Shown here piece by piece: positions 44,294 through 56,200 of a stretch of 64,000 bases of DNA; within the stretch, counting starts at the first letter, position 1, and each line of letters opens with the position of its first letter. A program made the translations under genes and the position numbers. Source of the DNA: Monosiga brevicollis MX1 (Eukaryota > Opisthokonta > Choanoflagellata > Craspedida > Salpingoecidae); assembly GCF_000002865.3 (NCBI RefSeq), contig NW_001865041.1:1962955-2026954 (forward strand). Reading direction: 5' to 3'. A model generated the notes under the pieces. That model saw only the letters and a program-made list of their open reading frames with translations, ran no database searches and was not told the origin of the DNA.

Positions 44294-46811
44294 TGTGTGT
44301 GTGGACGACTGCGTATGTTTCGATTTCAGCTCCTTATACCCTGCATGCATTGCATTTCTCTTTCTGCCTCAAAAGCACGGCGTGGTTCGCGTCAATTGTG
44401 TCGATTGCCTGGACCGCACCAACACCGCCCAATTCATGATTGGGCTCTGTGCGCTTCGTCATCAGGTACGCCTCAACGCTCTAAACATTTTTCATGCAAC
44501 TGAGTGTGACTCTGCCTTCGGCTGTGGCCATGCTCATTTTGCCCATCTAACTTGATTGCTGATGGGATCAGCTCTTTGAGCTGGGTGTAATTGCCGACAC
44601 GCAGGCTTCGCAGATACCTCCTGATTCCCCCGTCAATCGAGTGCTTGAGGAGGTAGCTTCATTTTTCACGCCCCTTGAGTGCATTGCTCGCGCAACAGGG
44701 TCACCTCGTGCGCATGACTTATTATTTCGCCCCTGGGTTGCGTCAGATGTACGAGGATCATGGCGATACCATTGCACTTCAGTACGGTGGTTCTCAGCTG
44801 GTCAATCGCATTCAGAGCTATCGCAAGACACGGCCCTGGACCAGCAACTCGCGTGACATCCTGAACACCGTGGCACGCTACTACAGCAATTCATTCACGG
44901 ATGCTGACAAGCAGGTGAGGACAAGAAAAATTCAAGATAAGCCCTGTTGCTCCTCCTGATTGCAACCCAGCCCATTTTCACGCGCCCACTCTACCTCACC
45001 TGATTTCGTTGAAAGAGGCATACTTCTGAATTTCAGTCCTTGTCCTTGTTTGATCCGATGTTCTCTGGCCTCATTGAAATTTTCCAAACTGCGTAGATGG
45101 CCATTAACCTTTTCCTGGGCAAGTACGTGCCACTGAAAGAGGACGAGCCCCTGTGGCTCCAGTACAGCGACTACTTTTTGCACTACCCACATGCCCGCAC
45201 CTTGCATGAAATTCCCCGTCCGCACTACATCTATTGGCATGCCCCGATTGCTGTGCCGTCACTGCGCCGATTTCGGCATGGTGAAACGTTTTTGACGGAC
45301 CATGGCGAGCAGGATGATTCAAGCGTCATCCGCTTCTTCCGTCAGCGTCTGCAATCGGAGAGCAGCGACGTCGACGACGATCCCCTACGCGTTTTTCGCA
45401 GCCTTTCGTCTTCGCCAGCTACAGAGCTACGCGGGCCTCTCGCCAAAGCCAGCACCGGTGGCAGTGGCATGACGCCAGAGGACATTTTATTGGCGCGTCG
45501 CCAACGGCATCGTCAAAAGCTTGCCGATCTCTTTGAGGACGACGATGACGATATGGTGGTGCCATTGGCGCCCGAGGATACCGAGGTACAGGACGCGCTC
45601 AGGGAGCTGCGTCAAACCTACCGGGACATTCGCCACCGTGTGGTGACGGCTCGCTTTCCACAAGGTGCGTTGATTGCTGTGTGTTTGTTGGCTGGCTTGT
45701 CTTCGAGGGCCTGCGCTGTGTCCTGACTTGAAATCATTCCCCTCCCTCCCCCTGCTACCATTCCGCCTCAGCCTTGGACGCGGCAGCCAAACTCAAGGCC
45801 GGCTTTGATGAGGAGGTGACGGGGTTGTTGCAGAGCTGGAACGTCAGTCTCTCCGGGCAGAATCAAGTGCGAGCTGCGAAGTGGGTGGCTGCTCAACATG
45901 GCGTCTTGCTGAGCAACGAGCTCGGGCCGTTTTGCCGACCAGCCCCGGACTACCTCTCGGCCACGCTGCGCCTGTACTTTTACTCTGACGTACCGATTGA
46001 ACTGGACACGCTGTTTGAGATGTGCATGCCGTCCACCTTGAATCACGGCATTGGTCCCTTGACGAGTTGCTCCACATTGACCTCTTGGAAAAGTCTGGCC
46101 GCCAACCCCCATCAAGCCCGAGTGGCCGGGCAGGCACCCATCCCGGATGATGGCCTTGACTCGGACTCGGACGACTCTGATGAGGAGGAGTTTGCCGCAT
46201 GGTCCAATGTCAAAGCCACCAACAACGAGGCCACAACCAAGGACGCGAGTCAGGGAGAACATCGCCGTCGCCATCCAACCATGTTCATGTTTCCGCCCTT
46301 GGGTCAGGCTGATCAAAACGTCTTTCATCGCTACGTCAGTCGAGAGGCCCTGATCCAGTCGATGAAGCGACAAGCATCGCCCTCATCGACTCTGGTAACG
46401 TGGACAGCCACGAACAACGCTTCAGGTCCCATCACCTCGCGTTCCCGGGCGCATTCGCAGGCTTTGCGTGATGAACGAGCCAACTCACAGCGCCGCAACT
46501 CCGTTTCAGGCCAGGCACGTGGCTTGAAGGGCTTTCGTCCTCGTGCGCGTGTCGTGCGCCGCCAGGAGAGCGTGCCCACAGCAAGTGCACCCGTGACAGT
46601 GGCACCAACGCCCACGGTGCACCTCAAGTCATCCACACGTGCCGAAGTGCAAGCGCCCCTCATGCCCCAGGTTATGCCAGCAGATGAAATTCGACCCAGC
46701 AGCCGTATGCTCTATGAAGAGGTCACCAGCATGTCCACGCAGTGTCGTGACTTTTGGCGACCCGCCGATAAGATGACTTATGAGAACTACTGCGCGCGGC
46801 CGGCGTTTTAA
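41516..46811 (+). CDS. FIG4: FIG4/SAC3 phosphoinositide 5-phosphatase (SAC domain)
   Basis: Seventeen exons: 41516-41740, 41845-41934, 42044-42129, 42208-42298, 42444-42521, 42646-42739, 42826-42905, 42998-43136, 43232-43458, 43597-43691, 43823-43964, 44064-44189, 44376-44465, 44572-44652, 44747-44914, 45097-45664, 45772-46811. They sum to 1139 residues. The SAC domain matches FIG4 closely: [46 protein letters not shown], and the catalytic CX5R(T) motif [14 protein letters not shown]. After it come [18 protein letters not shown] and [13 protein letters not shown], all FIG4 hallmarks. FIG4 dephosphorylates PI(3,5)P2 on endolysosomes and is held with PIKfyve by VAC14. The N-terminus has two Ala tracts encoded by GCG repeats. 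The C-terminal 500 residues are longer and less conserved than in animals. Start 41516 has a good context; 41471 is an alternative. Confidence 0.97.
44253..44303 (+). repeat. (GC)n then (GT)n repeat inside a FIG4 intron
   Basis: About 12 GC units run directly into about 13 GT units in the intron between exons 12 and 13, a potential Z-DNA-forming alternating purine-pyrimidine tract. Confidence 0.9.
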
Positions 46812-47342
46812 AGCCTTGTCGGCAACGCTCCATAATCGAATCACCTTTGATTATTTTTATCTTTTGTTTGTTTTGATTATTATTCTTACTCATGCATGAT
46901 GTTAAGCTCTTGCTCACAAGAAAGAAGCGATAGCGTGGCGCTTCTCTGATTTTGCGTGGGGATTTCTCATGAGAATCTGGGTCGCATCATGTTTTGAGGG
47001 CCATCAACGCGTGACGTGACTTCTTGTAAGGTTCCAGTCCGACAACCGCCAAACGTCAATGATTTTCCGACTGAACCCCACGCAGGTTATTGTTCACCCA
47101 CAGCGAGATATGGTGGAAGATTGCGACAACCAAAGGGCGACTGTTAGAAAATGCAACTGGAGAAGACGTCGATTTCTGTTGACCTTTTGTTGAAAGCAAA
47201 AATGGAGCCATTAACCTATCAAAAGAAGAATCGGATAAAAATAGCTTTTTCAAGTTCGGCGATGTGACATTGTGGTGGTTTGGTGGAGGGCAAAAGTGCA
47301 TTTTTCTTTCGCCCGGACTTGAAACCGCCAGTGAAAACGAGA
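46812..47342. other. Spacer, no gene seen
   Basis: Same-strand spacer between FIG4 and the helicase. The A/T-rich stretch at 46845-46885 probably includes the FIG4 polyadenylation region. The helicase frame is open upstream to 47280 but has no ATG before 47343. Confidence 0.5.
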
Positions 47343-49976
47343 ATGTCCGCCATGTCGATCAGCCCAACGCCGGATGGCCCCCCCATTGGTTATCTTTCGG
47401 ACTTTGAGGACCGTATGACCTTGCCAAGAATCACTCTTGCCGATCAATTGCTCAAGGCAAAGCATGTGGAGTCAAGCGTGCTCACAGAACTTTTGGATGA
47501 GCTTGTATCTCAAGCCAGGCAAGCTGCAAAACAGCCAGCTCGAGCTGCAAGACAGTTGCCCAGGTCTTGGCGCGTCAAGGACGATACAACATCTGAGGAG
47601 TGCCTCGAACTATGTCAAAACATTCTCGTCCGCGAGACTGCCGAAGAGTTTTGTGCTTTAGGCAACTTGGCCAAGGAACCAGAGTTTGAGATTGAAGCCA
47701 ATCCTTACAGTGATGATGACATCAAAGAGGGGCTGCTGATTCATCGCGTGTGCCCCAAAGGCAAGACTTTGAGCGACGACGACCTGCAGCAAGAGCTGAG
47801 CGACTTTCGAAGCACTCTGTTTATTTGGAAGGGCCGTCTTTGCCTGTCCAAACAGCCGTACGTGAATTGCCCTTGTCGCGAGGCTTCTTCCAGGGGTTCG
47901 ATGGAATCTGCGTCTGAGGATGAATTGGAGGAACTTGATCGACTCGGAACGAGCCAAGATGAATCCGTGGCTTCAACATCGGCTGAAGACATTTTTGCTG
48001 CTGCTGCGAGCCCTGATGCTGCCGGTGGAGTTCCCAAAGCCCCCGGTGATGATCTTGCAGACGCTGTTGAGGCGACAAGCACATTGAAATGCCTGCTTCA
48101 CCCAAAAGCGACCCTGCAACTGCCGTGTTGCGTGGGCCCCAGCGTGGGCCCCAGCGTCAAAGAAGCCTCCGCCCAAGGAGCCTTTGTCGATCCCAGTGTC
48201 ATGAACATGCCTCCCTCACGCGTACGCAAGCTGTTTTCACTAGCAACCATGCTCACGACCCTCTCTTTGCTTGATGTGGCACGTGAGTATCTGACAAGAC
48301 GGGTTGAGGAAGTCGTGGACGAGGAAGTTGCAGCCCTGAAGCACTGGCTCGGTGTATTTTGCCGACCACAACGACGTGAGTTGTGCCCTCAACTGCAACC
48401 ACAACCCAGCGCCATGGTGGCGGATCCAAGCCAAGATGTCAGCGCACAAGTCGTGGCAGATCTTCGGCATGAGCTAGAAGTGGTGCAAGGTCCACCAGGC
48501 ACGGGCAAGAGCACCCTCCTTTCTCGCGCGATCAACCGTTGCTCTGAAGCGGCTTTCACACCCTCTACAGTGCGCAGTCCTCAATCCCATGCCACATTGA
48601 TCATTGCCGTTCAGAACAAAGCTTGCGAGAATGTACTCCGACGTCTTGTTGAAGACGAAACCTTCACGGATGAAGAAGTCCTTGTTCTGGGAACGGAGCG
48701 CAATGCCGATCGACTGGGTCCATTGCAGTTCCACTGCTTGATGCAAAGCCATCAAAGTCGAGACTCGTTTGTCAAGTATTTTCTCCACGAGTTTCAGAAA
48801 CCGCAGAGTCCAGCCAGGCACAAGAAGATGCTCGACTACCTGGAAAAGGCTTTGCGGCAAGTGGAGCAGCGTCTCTATAGGACTGCCAAGATTGTCGTCG
48901 CCACGCTGGACTCAGTGCAACCTTTACTGACCAGCAAGCGAATGATGCACCTGCGCAGACGCATCAAGTGTATTTTTTGCGATGAAGCTGGCACCATTCC
49001 TGAATGCCGCCTGCCCACCCTCTCTTTCTTCTTGCCAAAGTTTGTTCTCATGGTCGGTGACACGAAACAGCTTCCTCCCTTCACTCGGCTGCGCTCCGAC
49101 AACGCCCAAGACCCTCTTCCCCCGTTTGCCCGCATGGAGAAGTGTTTGGGACAGGCTGGCGTCCACATGCTGACGCAGCAGTATCGGTCGCATCCAGCGA
49201 TCAGCGATTTTGTGTCCGAGAACTTTTATGGTGGTTGCTTGCATCCACACGAAAGCGTGTACTCACGCGTGTGCAAACCTGGGCTAGAATACTTTGAGGG
49301 CTTGCGCTACGAAGTCACTCATAGCGATGGTGATCACCAGGAACTGACGGTGGAGGAGCTTGGTGAGATCAGCCAACCAAACTGGATGCAACGGCTGTGC
49401 AAAGAAGCTTTGGTCGGCGTCGCGCGTACCTCCTATTTGAACCTGAGGGAGGCTCTGGCAGTGAAGGAGCAGTTGACGAGAATTTTGAGTCGCGTCGCCT
49501 CAGCGCAAAGACTCGCCTCAGACCCATCTACCTCGGAAGAAGCCCCAGCCGAGCCTTCGGCGACAGTCGACGTGATCACATTTTACAAGGCTCAAGTTCA
49601 CGTTTTGGAAACGCTCCTGTTTGATGAAATTAAAAGGGGGGCCGAGCTGTACAACATGCGCATCGAGGTCAAGACCGTAGACGCTGCTCAAGGCTCAGAG
49701 GCCGATGTGGTCATCTTGTCCCCTGTGCGCTGCCACGCACGAACGGGCTACAAAACCCTTGGTTTCCTCCATGACGAGCGCCGCCTGAACGTGGCATGTT
49801 CTCGTGCACGTTACGCACTCATCGTCGTTGGGTGCTTGTCCTATGAACATGGGTGCGTTGACAAGCACCGAATTTTCCGCGAGTTTGTTGGTTTGGCCAA
49901 GCGTTCGGATCGTGTCCTACAGCAGAATGCCATGCCTGAGCAGAATGCCATGTCTGAGGACGATTTCTTCATGTGA
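47343..49976 (+). CDS. UPF1-like superfamily 1 helicase, intronless
   Basis: A single uninterrupted frame of about 877 codons from the first in-frame ATG (MSAMSISPTPDG). The helicase motifs appear in order: VVQGPPGTGKST (I), ATLDS (Ib region), CDEAGTIPE (II), VGDTKQLPPF (III), QYRSHPAI (IV), VDAAQGSEADVVILSPVR (V) and RRLNVACSRARYALIVVG (VI). This is the UPF1/Dna2/SMUBP2 group. The N-terminal third is acidic with no recognised domain; a Cys cluster PYVNCPCRE is present at about residue 180. Motif II is DEAG rather than DEAA or DEAS. The lack of introns contrasts with every neighbour of comparable size. The nucleic-acid substrate and process cannot be assigned. Confidence 0.9.
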   Translation: MSAMSISPTPDGPPIGYLSDFEDRMTLPRITLADQLLKAKHVESSVLTELLDELVSQARQAAKQPARAARQLPRSWRVKDDTTSEECLELCQNILVRETAEEFCALGNLAKEPEFEIEANPYSDDDIKEGLLIHRVCPKGKTLSDDDLQQELSDFRSTLFIWKGRLCLSKQPYVNCPCREASSRGSMESASEDELEELDRLGTSQDESVASTSAEDIFAAAASPDAAGGVPKAPGDDLADAVEATSTLKCLLHPKATLQLPCCVGPSVGPSVKEASAQGAFVDPSVMNMPPSRVRKLFSLATMLTTLSLLDVAREYLTRRVEEVVDEEVAALKHWLGVFCRPQRRELCPQLQPQPSAMVADPSQDVSAQVVADLRHELEVVQGPPGTGKSTLLSRAINRCSEAAFTPSTVRSPQSHATLIIAVQNKACENVLRRLVEDETFTDEEVLVLGTERNADRLGPLQFHCLMQSHQSRDSFVKYFLHEFQKPQSPARHKKMLDYLEKALRQVEQRLYRTAKIVVATLDSVQPLLTSKRMMHLRRRIKCIFCDEAGTIPECRLPTLSFFLPKFVLMVGDTKQLPPFTRLRSDNAQDPLPPFARMEKCLGQAGVHMLTQQYRSHPAISDFVSENFYGGCLHPHESVYSRVCKPGLEYFEGLRYEVTHSDGDHQELTVEELGEISQPNWMQRLCKEALVGVARTSYLNLREALAVKEQLTRILSRVASAQRLASDPSTSEEAPAEPSATVDVITFYKAQVHVLETLLFDEIKRGAELYNMRIEVKTVDAAQGSEADVVILSPVRCHARTGYKTLGFLHDERRLNVACSRARYALIVVGCLSYEHGCVDKHRIFREFVGLAKRSDRVLQQNAMPEQNAMSEDDFFM

Positions 49977-50170
49977 GCGCTGGGTTTAGTCCTTCCTGGC
50001 GGCGTGGGTTTCTTCTGTTCATCGCGTCAGTGCGCGTGAATCGTGGTTCCTGCTCTGTTTGACTGTCAACAACATTAAAAAAAAAAAAATCAATTGAGTG
50101 TCACGTAAATATATTTGTCAGAAACCCAGGCAATACAATCAGTCAGGCCAGCGGAACATGACAAAGATAA
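49977..50170. other. Short convergent 3' spacer
   Basis: Holds the 3' ends of the helicase (+) and GH3 (-) genes. An A-run lies at 50077-50090. Confidence 0.6.
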
Positions 50171-52496
50171 TCAGCGGGCCACCATGATGGATGTCGTGGC
50201 TCGGATATCGGCGACGGACAAGCCGACTTCTAGCAGGAATATACCATCTTGGACGGTCCAGGCTCGAGCACCAACGTCCCAGGCACTAAAGGCACGTGCG
50301 TTCAAGGGGAATTGAATCTGTGTCCGTGACCCTGGGCTGATCAAGGAGGTGTTATATCCACGAAGCTGGCGCGGCGGCTCGTCCTGGCCCAAGCCCGCAG
50401 CGGGATATGTCAAGTACAGTTGCACTACCGCGCGCCCGGTGTCCGGGCCAATGTTGGACACGGTGACGGAGGCGGCGCATTCGAGTTGCTCATTGCACCC
50501 AATGCCCAGAGCTTCAAAGCCCCATGACGTATAGGACAGACCATGCCCAAACGGGAAGAGCGGGAGCAAGTGGTGCTGGTTGTACCAGCGATAGCCCACC
50601 TGCAAGCGCTCGGTGTAGTTTGATTCATGGTCCAGGCCGGGGAATTGTAGCATCGTCATGTTGGTTTCGTTGAAGCGGTTGGGCATGGTAAATGTGAGAT
50701 GCCCGCTTGGGCAGCCCTGCGAAATGCAAGTTGCAGACTGCAGTAAGAGGTCAGCGACAGCACCGCCCATTTCCTGTCCTGGGTAGCCCATGTGCACGAG
50801 CGCGGTCGTGGCGTTGATCCATGGCGCAACAAAGGCGCCAGGGGCAGCGGCTACAACGATGAGATGGGGCTGGACTTGAGCGATTTGCTCGACCAGCTCT
50901 GCCTGGTCAAGATCAAGCGTTGCTCGATCCTGATTCTCGCCAGATAGGGTGGCCAGCACGAGGACGGCAATGTCGGCGGTTTGGGCAAGCGCCCGTGCGT
51001 GGTGCACATCTGTGCCATTGGCGTACGAGACGTTGACGCCGGCATGACGCAGGCCGTCAAGCACGGTAACAATGCGCGAGGGTGTGACCGCACCCGAGCC
51101 AAATCCGCCAGTAATGGGGCGATCGTGTCCTGCTGTGCCCAGAACCGCCACACGGTGGTTGGAGGTGATGGGTAGCTGGTGATCCTGGTTGCGAAGCAGA
51201 GTCGCCGCGCGCAACGCAAGGCGATGCGCCACCTCACGCTGCTGGCCGTTTGTGACATTGGTACTGGCTGTCTGGTCAGGGTCGCGCGTGCGGTTGAACG
51301 CACCAGACACGATTAGGGAGCGGATGATGCGAGTAACTTTGGCATCAAGGACAGCTTCTGGCACGCTGCCGTTGCGCACGGCTTCTTCCAGAGGCTCCCC
51401 AAAATAATTTGGGCGGATGCTATCGGAAGCACAATTGAGCGGGTTTGTGGCATTGGGATGACTGCATCCTGGCATTTGCTGATCTAGGCCCCCTAGGGCC
51501 GAGGCAACGGTGGATTGGGTGCCTTGATAGTCGGAGAGCATCCAACCTTTGAAACCCGCCAACTCACGAAAGAGCATGTTAATGGTGTGATTGTTGGCAC
51601 AGGCAAAGGCTTGGTTGACGCGGTTGTTGCCACACATGGCAGAGAGAGCCCCTGCTTGAGCAGCACCTTCAAAGGGGGGCAGGTAGATTTCCATTTCCGT
51701 GCGCTCATCGACGTTTTCGGAGACGGCATGGCGATCGGTTTCTTGGTTGTTGTTGATAAAGTGCTTTGGGTTGGCGATGATGCCCTGATCCTGAATGCCT
51801 TGAACAACAGCACGGGCTAGGGTTTGGCCCAGAAATGGGTCTTCGCCGGAGCAATACTCAAAGTTGCGCCCTGCGCGGGGTCAAGGGGGAGGGGGCGCCG
51901 TCAGTTTGTAGGGCAAAATTTGAGACATGTCTGCGAGATCGGGAAAAGACATGGGTTGTCGTGCTGAGCCACGCACCGCCCCAGGGAAGCCGGTGAATGT
52001 TCAAGCCAGGGCCAAACTGCACAAAGCAGCCCTTGCCAGCAAATTCGCGGCCCATGGCGGCGCCAAATTCATACATGAGTTCAGTATCAAAAGCCATCCC
52101 GACCTGAGGCAGGGTTGAGTCTGTCAGTGAGCACGAGGGCGCGCCGTGGGCTTGGGCGGTTTCGTGCGGGTATTGGTAAAAGCGATCACGGACCGTCATG
52201 CCCGAGGGGAATTGGGTGGATGTGCCAGGTGGGCCACGGAAGCCCTGGGGCCCGTCGTTCATGGTGATGCCTGGTACACCGAGGCGCGGCACGCCAAGAG
52301 AGAAGCCAACATAGCCGGCTTGAACTGGATCGGCTGCGCTTTGATTTCCGTGCACCATGCCTATCTTTTCTGCCAACGTCATCTGTTGCACCAGGGCCGC
52401 AGCGGCCTGCCCTGCAGGGTCAGTCTTTGAGACATCCAACCCCAAACACGCCCAGCACGAGAGCACCACCAGGGCCAGCGCGCGGGTAGTGGTCAT
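50171..52496 (-). CDS. Secreted glycoside hydrolase family 3 beta-glucosidase
   Basis: Three exons, 52496-52194, 52103-51977 and 51870-50171, give 709 residues. A signal peptide (TTTRALALVVLSCWACLGLD) leads the GH3 N-terminal barrel: MTLAEKIGMVHG, GITMNDGPQGFR, MYEFGAAMGREFAGKG, GPGLNIHRLPWGGRNFEY (joined across intron 2), SGEDPFLG, KHFINNNQETDRH. The nucleophile motif is GWMLSDYQGTQS with the catalytic Asp after Ser. The second alpha/beta domain contains AVLGTAGHDRPITGGFGSG. A fibronectin III-like C-terminal domain ends it (VTVSNIGPDTGRAVVQLYL). Several sequons occur. It should hydrolyse beta-glucosides or related plant/fungal/bacterial wall glycans outside the cell or in a digestive vacuole. 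Length and order match the family. Confidence 0.93.
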
Positions 52497-52721
52497 CCTT
52501 CTTTTGGTGTCTCAATCGACCGTTGGTGTCAGACTCGACTACACCCGACGCGCAACACAAACCAAGGGTTAACAGGGATCCACCTCAACACAAACGCAAT
52601 CACACACCCTCCTCCTCCTCCTCCTCCTCCCGTTTATGCCAAGGCATCGCGCGATCCGTCCTTCACCTGCACGGTCGCGTCCCTCACTGACGGCGTGTGT
52701 GTGTGTGCGTGTGTGTGTGTG

Positions 52722-52794
<73 letters not shown>

Positions 52795-53294
52795 CATCAA
52801 CAAAGTATAAGTGTCACGTAACGTTAACTTCACAAGGAAAAAAGTTGTTTCTGACTGCCTTCGTGTTTTTAAGAATTGATTGTGTCACTTTCCCTCTTCT
52901 GTTTTGGACTTGTGCCTCTCTAATTTTAATATATTCGGTAAACTCTTTGTCTCTGGGAAGCAATCTGTGCTCAAGCCAGTCTCTGGATTTGTGTCTGATT
53001 CGCCGTTTCTGAAAATAGAGAGTATAGCGCTGTCTCTGAAAAAGATACTTGGTCGCTCCATTCTCTTTCACGACTCGTTTGATTTTTTTTGCAGACGGAT
53101 CGTTGGTCGGTGGGTCGCTCGGTGGTCGGCAGCTCGGTGGTCGGCAGCTCGGTGGTCGTCGTTCTGGTTCTGGATGGGAGCCTGTTTGCGAGCTGGTGTG
53201 GGATTGGGAGTGACCTTTGGATTCTCAATCGGTTGGCTCGACGGACTGGACCACTTGGCAGCCGCAGGCGGGCTACACTGACACACCAGCAAAG
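52497..53294. promoter_or_regulatory. Shared divergent promoter region of GH3 (-) and VAC14 (+)
   Basis: About 800 bases between the two divergent ATGs. It contains CTC repeats (about 52608-52630), a long GT microsatellite and an A/T-rich part (52790-52990). Short TCGGTGGTCGGCAGC repeats lie at about 53105-53160, close to the VAC14 start. No TATA element can be assigned with confidence. Confidence 0.45.
52695..52790 (+). repeat. (GT)n microsatellite
   Basis: Interrupted only by a few GC dinucleotides near its left end. Confidence 0.95.
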
Positions 53295-56200
53295 ATGGCG
53301 GGCAATGGCGAGGAAGACATCTTGCCGCCGCACATGGCTCGTCTGCTGACGGACAAGCTCTATGAGAAACGCAAAACGGCGGCGGTAGAGTTGGAAAAGT
53401 GAGCTTGCTTGCTTTTGGTGTTTGTGGCCCTTCATCGTGTCAGCTTCTTCCAGACTAAAATGACTTTCTGGGTGGCCATAGGTACATCAAAGACTTGCTC
53501 CAGCAGTCGCCGCAGAACGAGGCCAAGGTCCGCTCTGACTGCGATCCCTGTCGTGAAACCAAGCACCCACCTTGGTCCTGCTCATTGCCGCATCCCCAAT
53601 ACGCGTGGTGGCATAGGTGGCCGCCATTCTAGCGCATCTGCGCAAGAAGTATTTTATCAAAACCAATGTCAATGCTCGCAAGGGCGCTCTCATTGCCTTT
53701 GCAGCCGTGACCATGGCCGTCAAGCAGGTGGGTCCTTCATGTTGGCCATTTTTGTTGAGGGTCTTGGCCTCCATGCATGCCTTGGCCTCCGTGCATGGGC
53801 CAGTGACTAGCTTGTCATGTGTTCTGATTCCGTTTGTGTTGCCTGCTCGGCCAACGCCAGGTTTTGGGCTGCAGTCGTGAGTTCATGCAGGAGGTCGTCC
53901 CACCCGTTCTCACTGGCATGACCGATGAAGATGCGCGTGTCCGTTACTTTGCCTGCGAAGCCATGCTCAACATCGCGCGCACGGCCCGTGGTAATGTTTT
54001 GCCTTTTTTCAACCGTCTCTTTGATGCCCTGTGCAAATTGGCTGCTGATTCCGACCCCAACGTCCGCAACGGCATTGAGCCCTTGGATCGCACGCTCAAG
54101 GTCTGCCGCCTTGCCTTTTTATTGCTTTGGCGCGTGCCGATACTTGCATCGTGCCGATTTTAGACATGAGGCGAAACATCATCCGTTATTCATGTCACTC
54201 ATTGCTACCTAGGATCTGGTGACTGAGCACGGTCAAGTGGACGTGGAGTCCTTTGTTCCCTTGCTGCGCGACCGCATTCGCACGACCGATCCTCGGGCGC
54301 GGAGAGTAAGTCTCGCCTAACCTCTCCCCTTGACTTCTGTTTCTGTTGTGTGGCGTGAAGCTGCTATGCGCCTGCACCGCGTGCAAGTATCAAGGCCCGT
54401 GAATAATGCTCCTCTTGTGGTGCCACCCGCGTAGTTTTTGGTATCATGGCTGCAAATTTTAAATGCCGTTCCCGACCTGGACCTCATCTCTGAGTTGCCA
54501 AAGTTTCTCTCTGGCCTCTTTGAGATTTTGGAGGAGCCCACTGCCGTCAGTTTGCCCGCCATTCCGTAATTGGGCTCCTGTGGCCGCATTTTGGTGCAAA
54601 AACAAGCCAGATCATTTGCTTACTTATTTGGTTGCCTCATGTCAGGAGATTAATCGCCTCTGCTTGATCGTCTGCAAGGAGTTTCTCAAAGCTTTGCCGG
54701 TGAGACTCTTGCATGTGTCGACAATGGACAGTCCGGTACTGTACCGGCTTACATCGCGCCTTGTGCCCACAGTCGGCTACGCACCTCAACACCCGCGAGC
54801 TCATCTCCATCGCCACCCACTACTGCTCATCTGAGCGTACGTCTCTCTCTTTTGTCCTCGAGCCGTGGTTGCTTGCCAAAAGTGCCTGGGTGTGGTGTTT
54901 GCCGATTTGACATCAGCAAACGGTTTTCCCGAGAGCTGGAAGGCGTAACACCGACTCAAGGTCTGCATTTTTGGGGTGTGCTGGGCCGATGTAGACTCGC
55001 TCATTAAACGGACCGCCATCTCCTGGGTTCGCGAGTTCTTGGAACTGTACAAGGTTTGTGATTGTCAACTGCTCATCCGATTCTCATTTTGTCCTGGTCA
55101 TTCAAGTCCTGCCAAACTCAATGTCACAATTTGTCTGTCTGTCTCTCTTTTCAGCATGCACTGCTTCCCGCGGTGGCTGATTTGCTGCAATCCATTCTGC
55201 CAGCCATGAGCGATGCAGTAGACACGGCCCTCAAGTGAGTGGACCCATGCGTACCCATGCAACAGACTTGCCCGTATCAGCCTCTGCTGCCTATCCGCTC
55301 ATGCGATGTGTTGTAGGGAACTCTCGCAAACCGTCAATCAAGGGTTGTTGCGTCTAGTAGCTGACAGCTCATCCGAAGGTGCTTTGCGCCTTCTCTCAAT
55401 GACATTCTATGTTTGGATAACACTTACCACCAGCCTTCTTGGGTCAAGGTCTGATTTGCCTCATTTTCCTTGCACTCGCTTCTCAAAGAACTTGCGGCCT
55501 TTAATTTTGATAAGACTTTGACTGTGTTGGTTGGGCAATTGGCCATCGAGGTGAGTCCTGGTCTACCATCCTGGTGCTCGTCGTGCCCCGATGGTTACTC
55601 GACATGGTAGCTCTTTACCACAGCGTGACGCTCATTTCCTGGCTCTCGTTCACTTGACCAGGCTGTGGATACGCGACTTGCCGCCTTGCGTTGGCTTCTT
55701 ATGCTTCGCGAAAAGATGCACCGCCAGGTTGGCTGCAGGGCCCGGCTTAAATTTCACAACTCGGTTGACCTAGAATCCTCTTATTGCAAGTGTGCCGGCC
55801 CATTTTATAGATGTATGATCACGTCGAATTGTTGATGGGGCCGCTGCTCTCCGTGTTGAATGTCAAGGCCGACAAGGCAAGCGGCGCACCCCGCTTTGTT
55901 GCATCCTCGTTTCTTGACTCAACGCTCGAGTCTTCTTGAGTTTCCTTCTGTCATGGCTGCTCTCTTCTGGTTTCTTCTCCCCCCTTCTCATCCCTGTCGG
56001 CGGCTTGTTGTGGGCTCTTTTGCCTGTGTAGGTCATCGACTTGGATTTGGAAGTTTTTGCGGAAATGTCGTCATCTGATGACGATGACGCAGAGGATTGT
56101 ACAGATGCCGCACAGCTTTTCTTTGAAGGGTGCGTCAACACTGTCGTTCCTGTAGAGGGGTATTTATGCCGACTGCTCGTGCTGCGTCTCTCGCGTGCGT

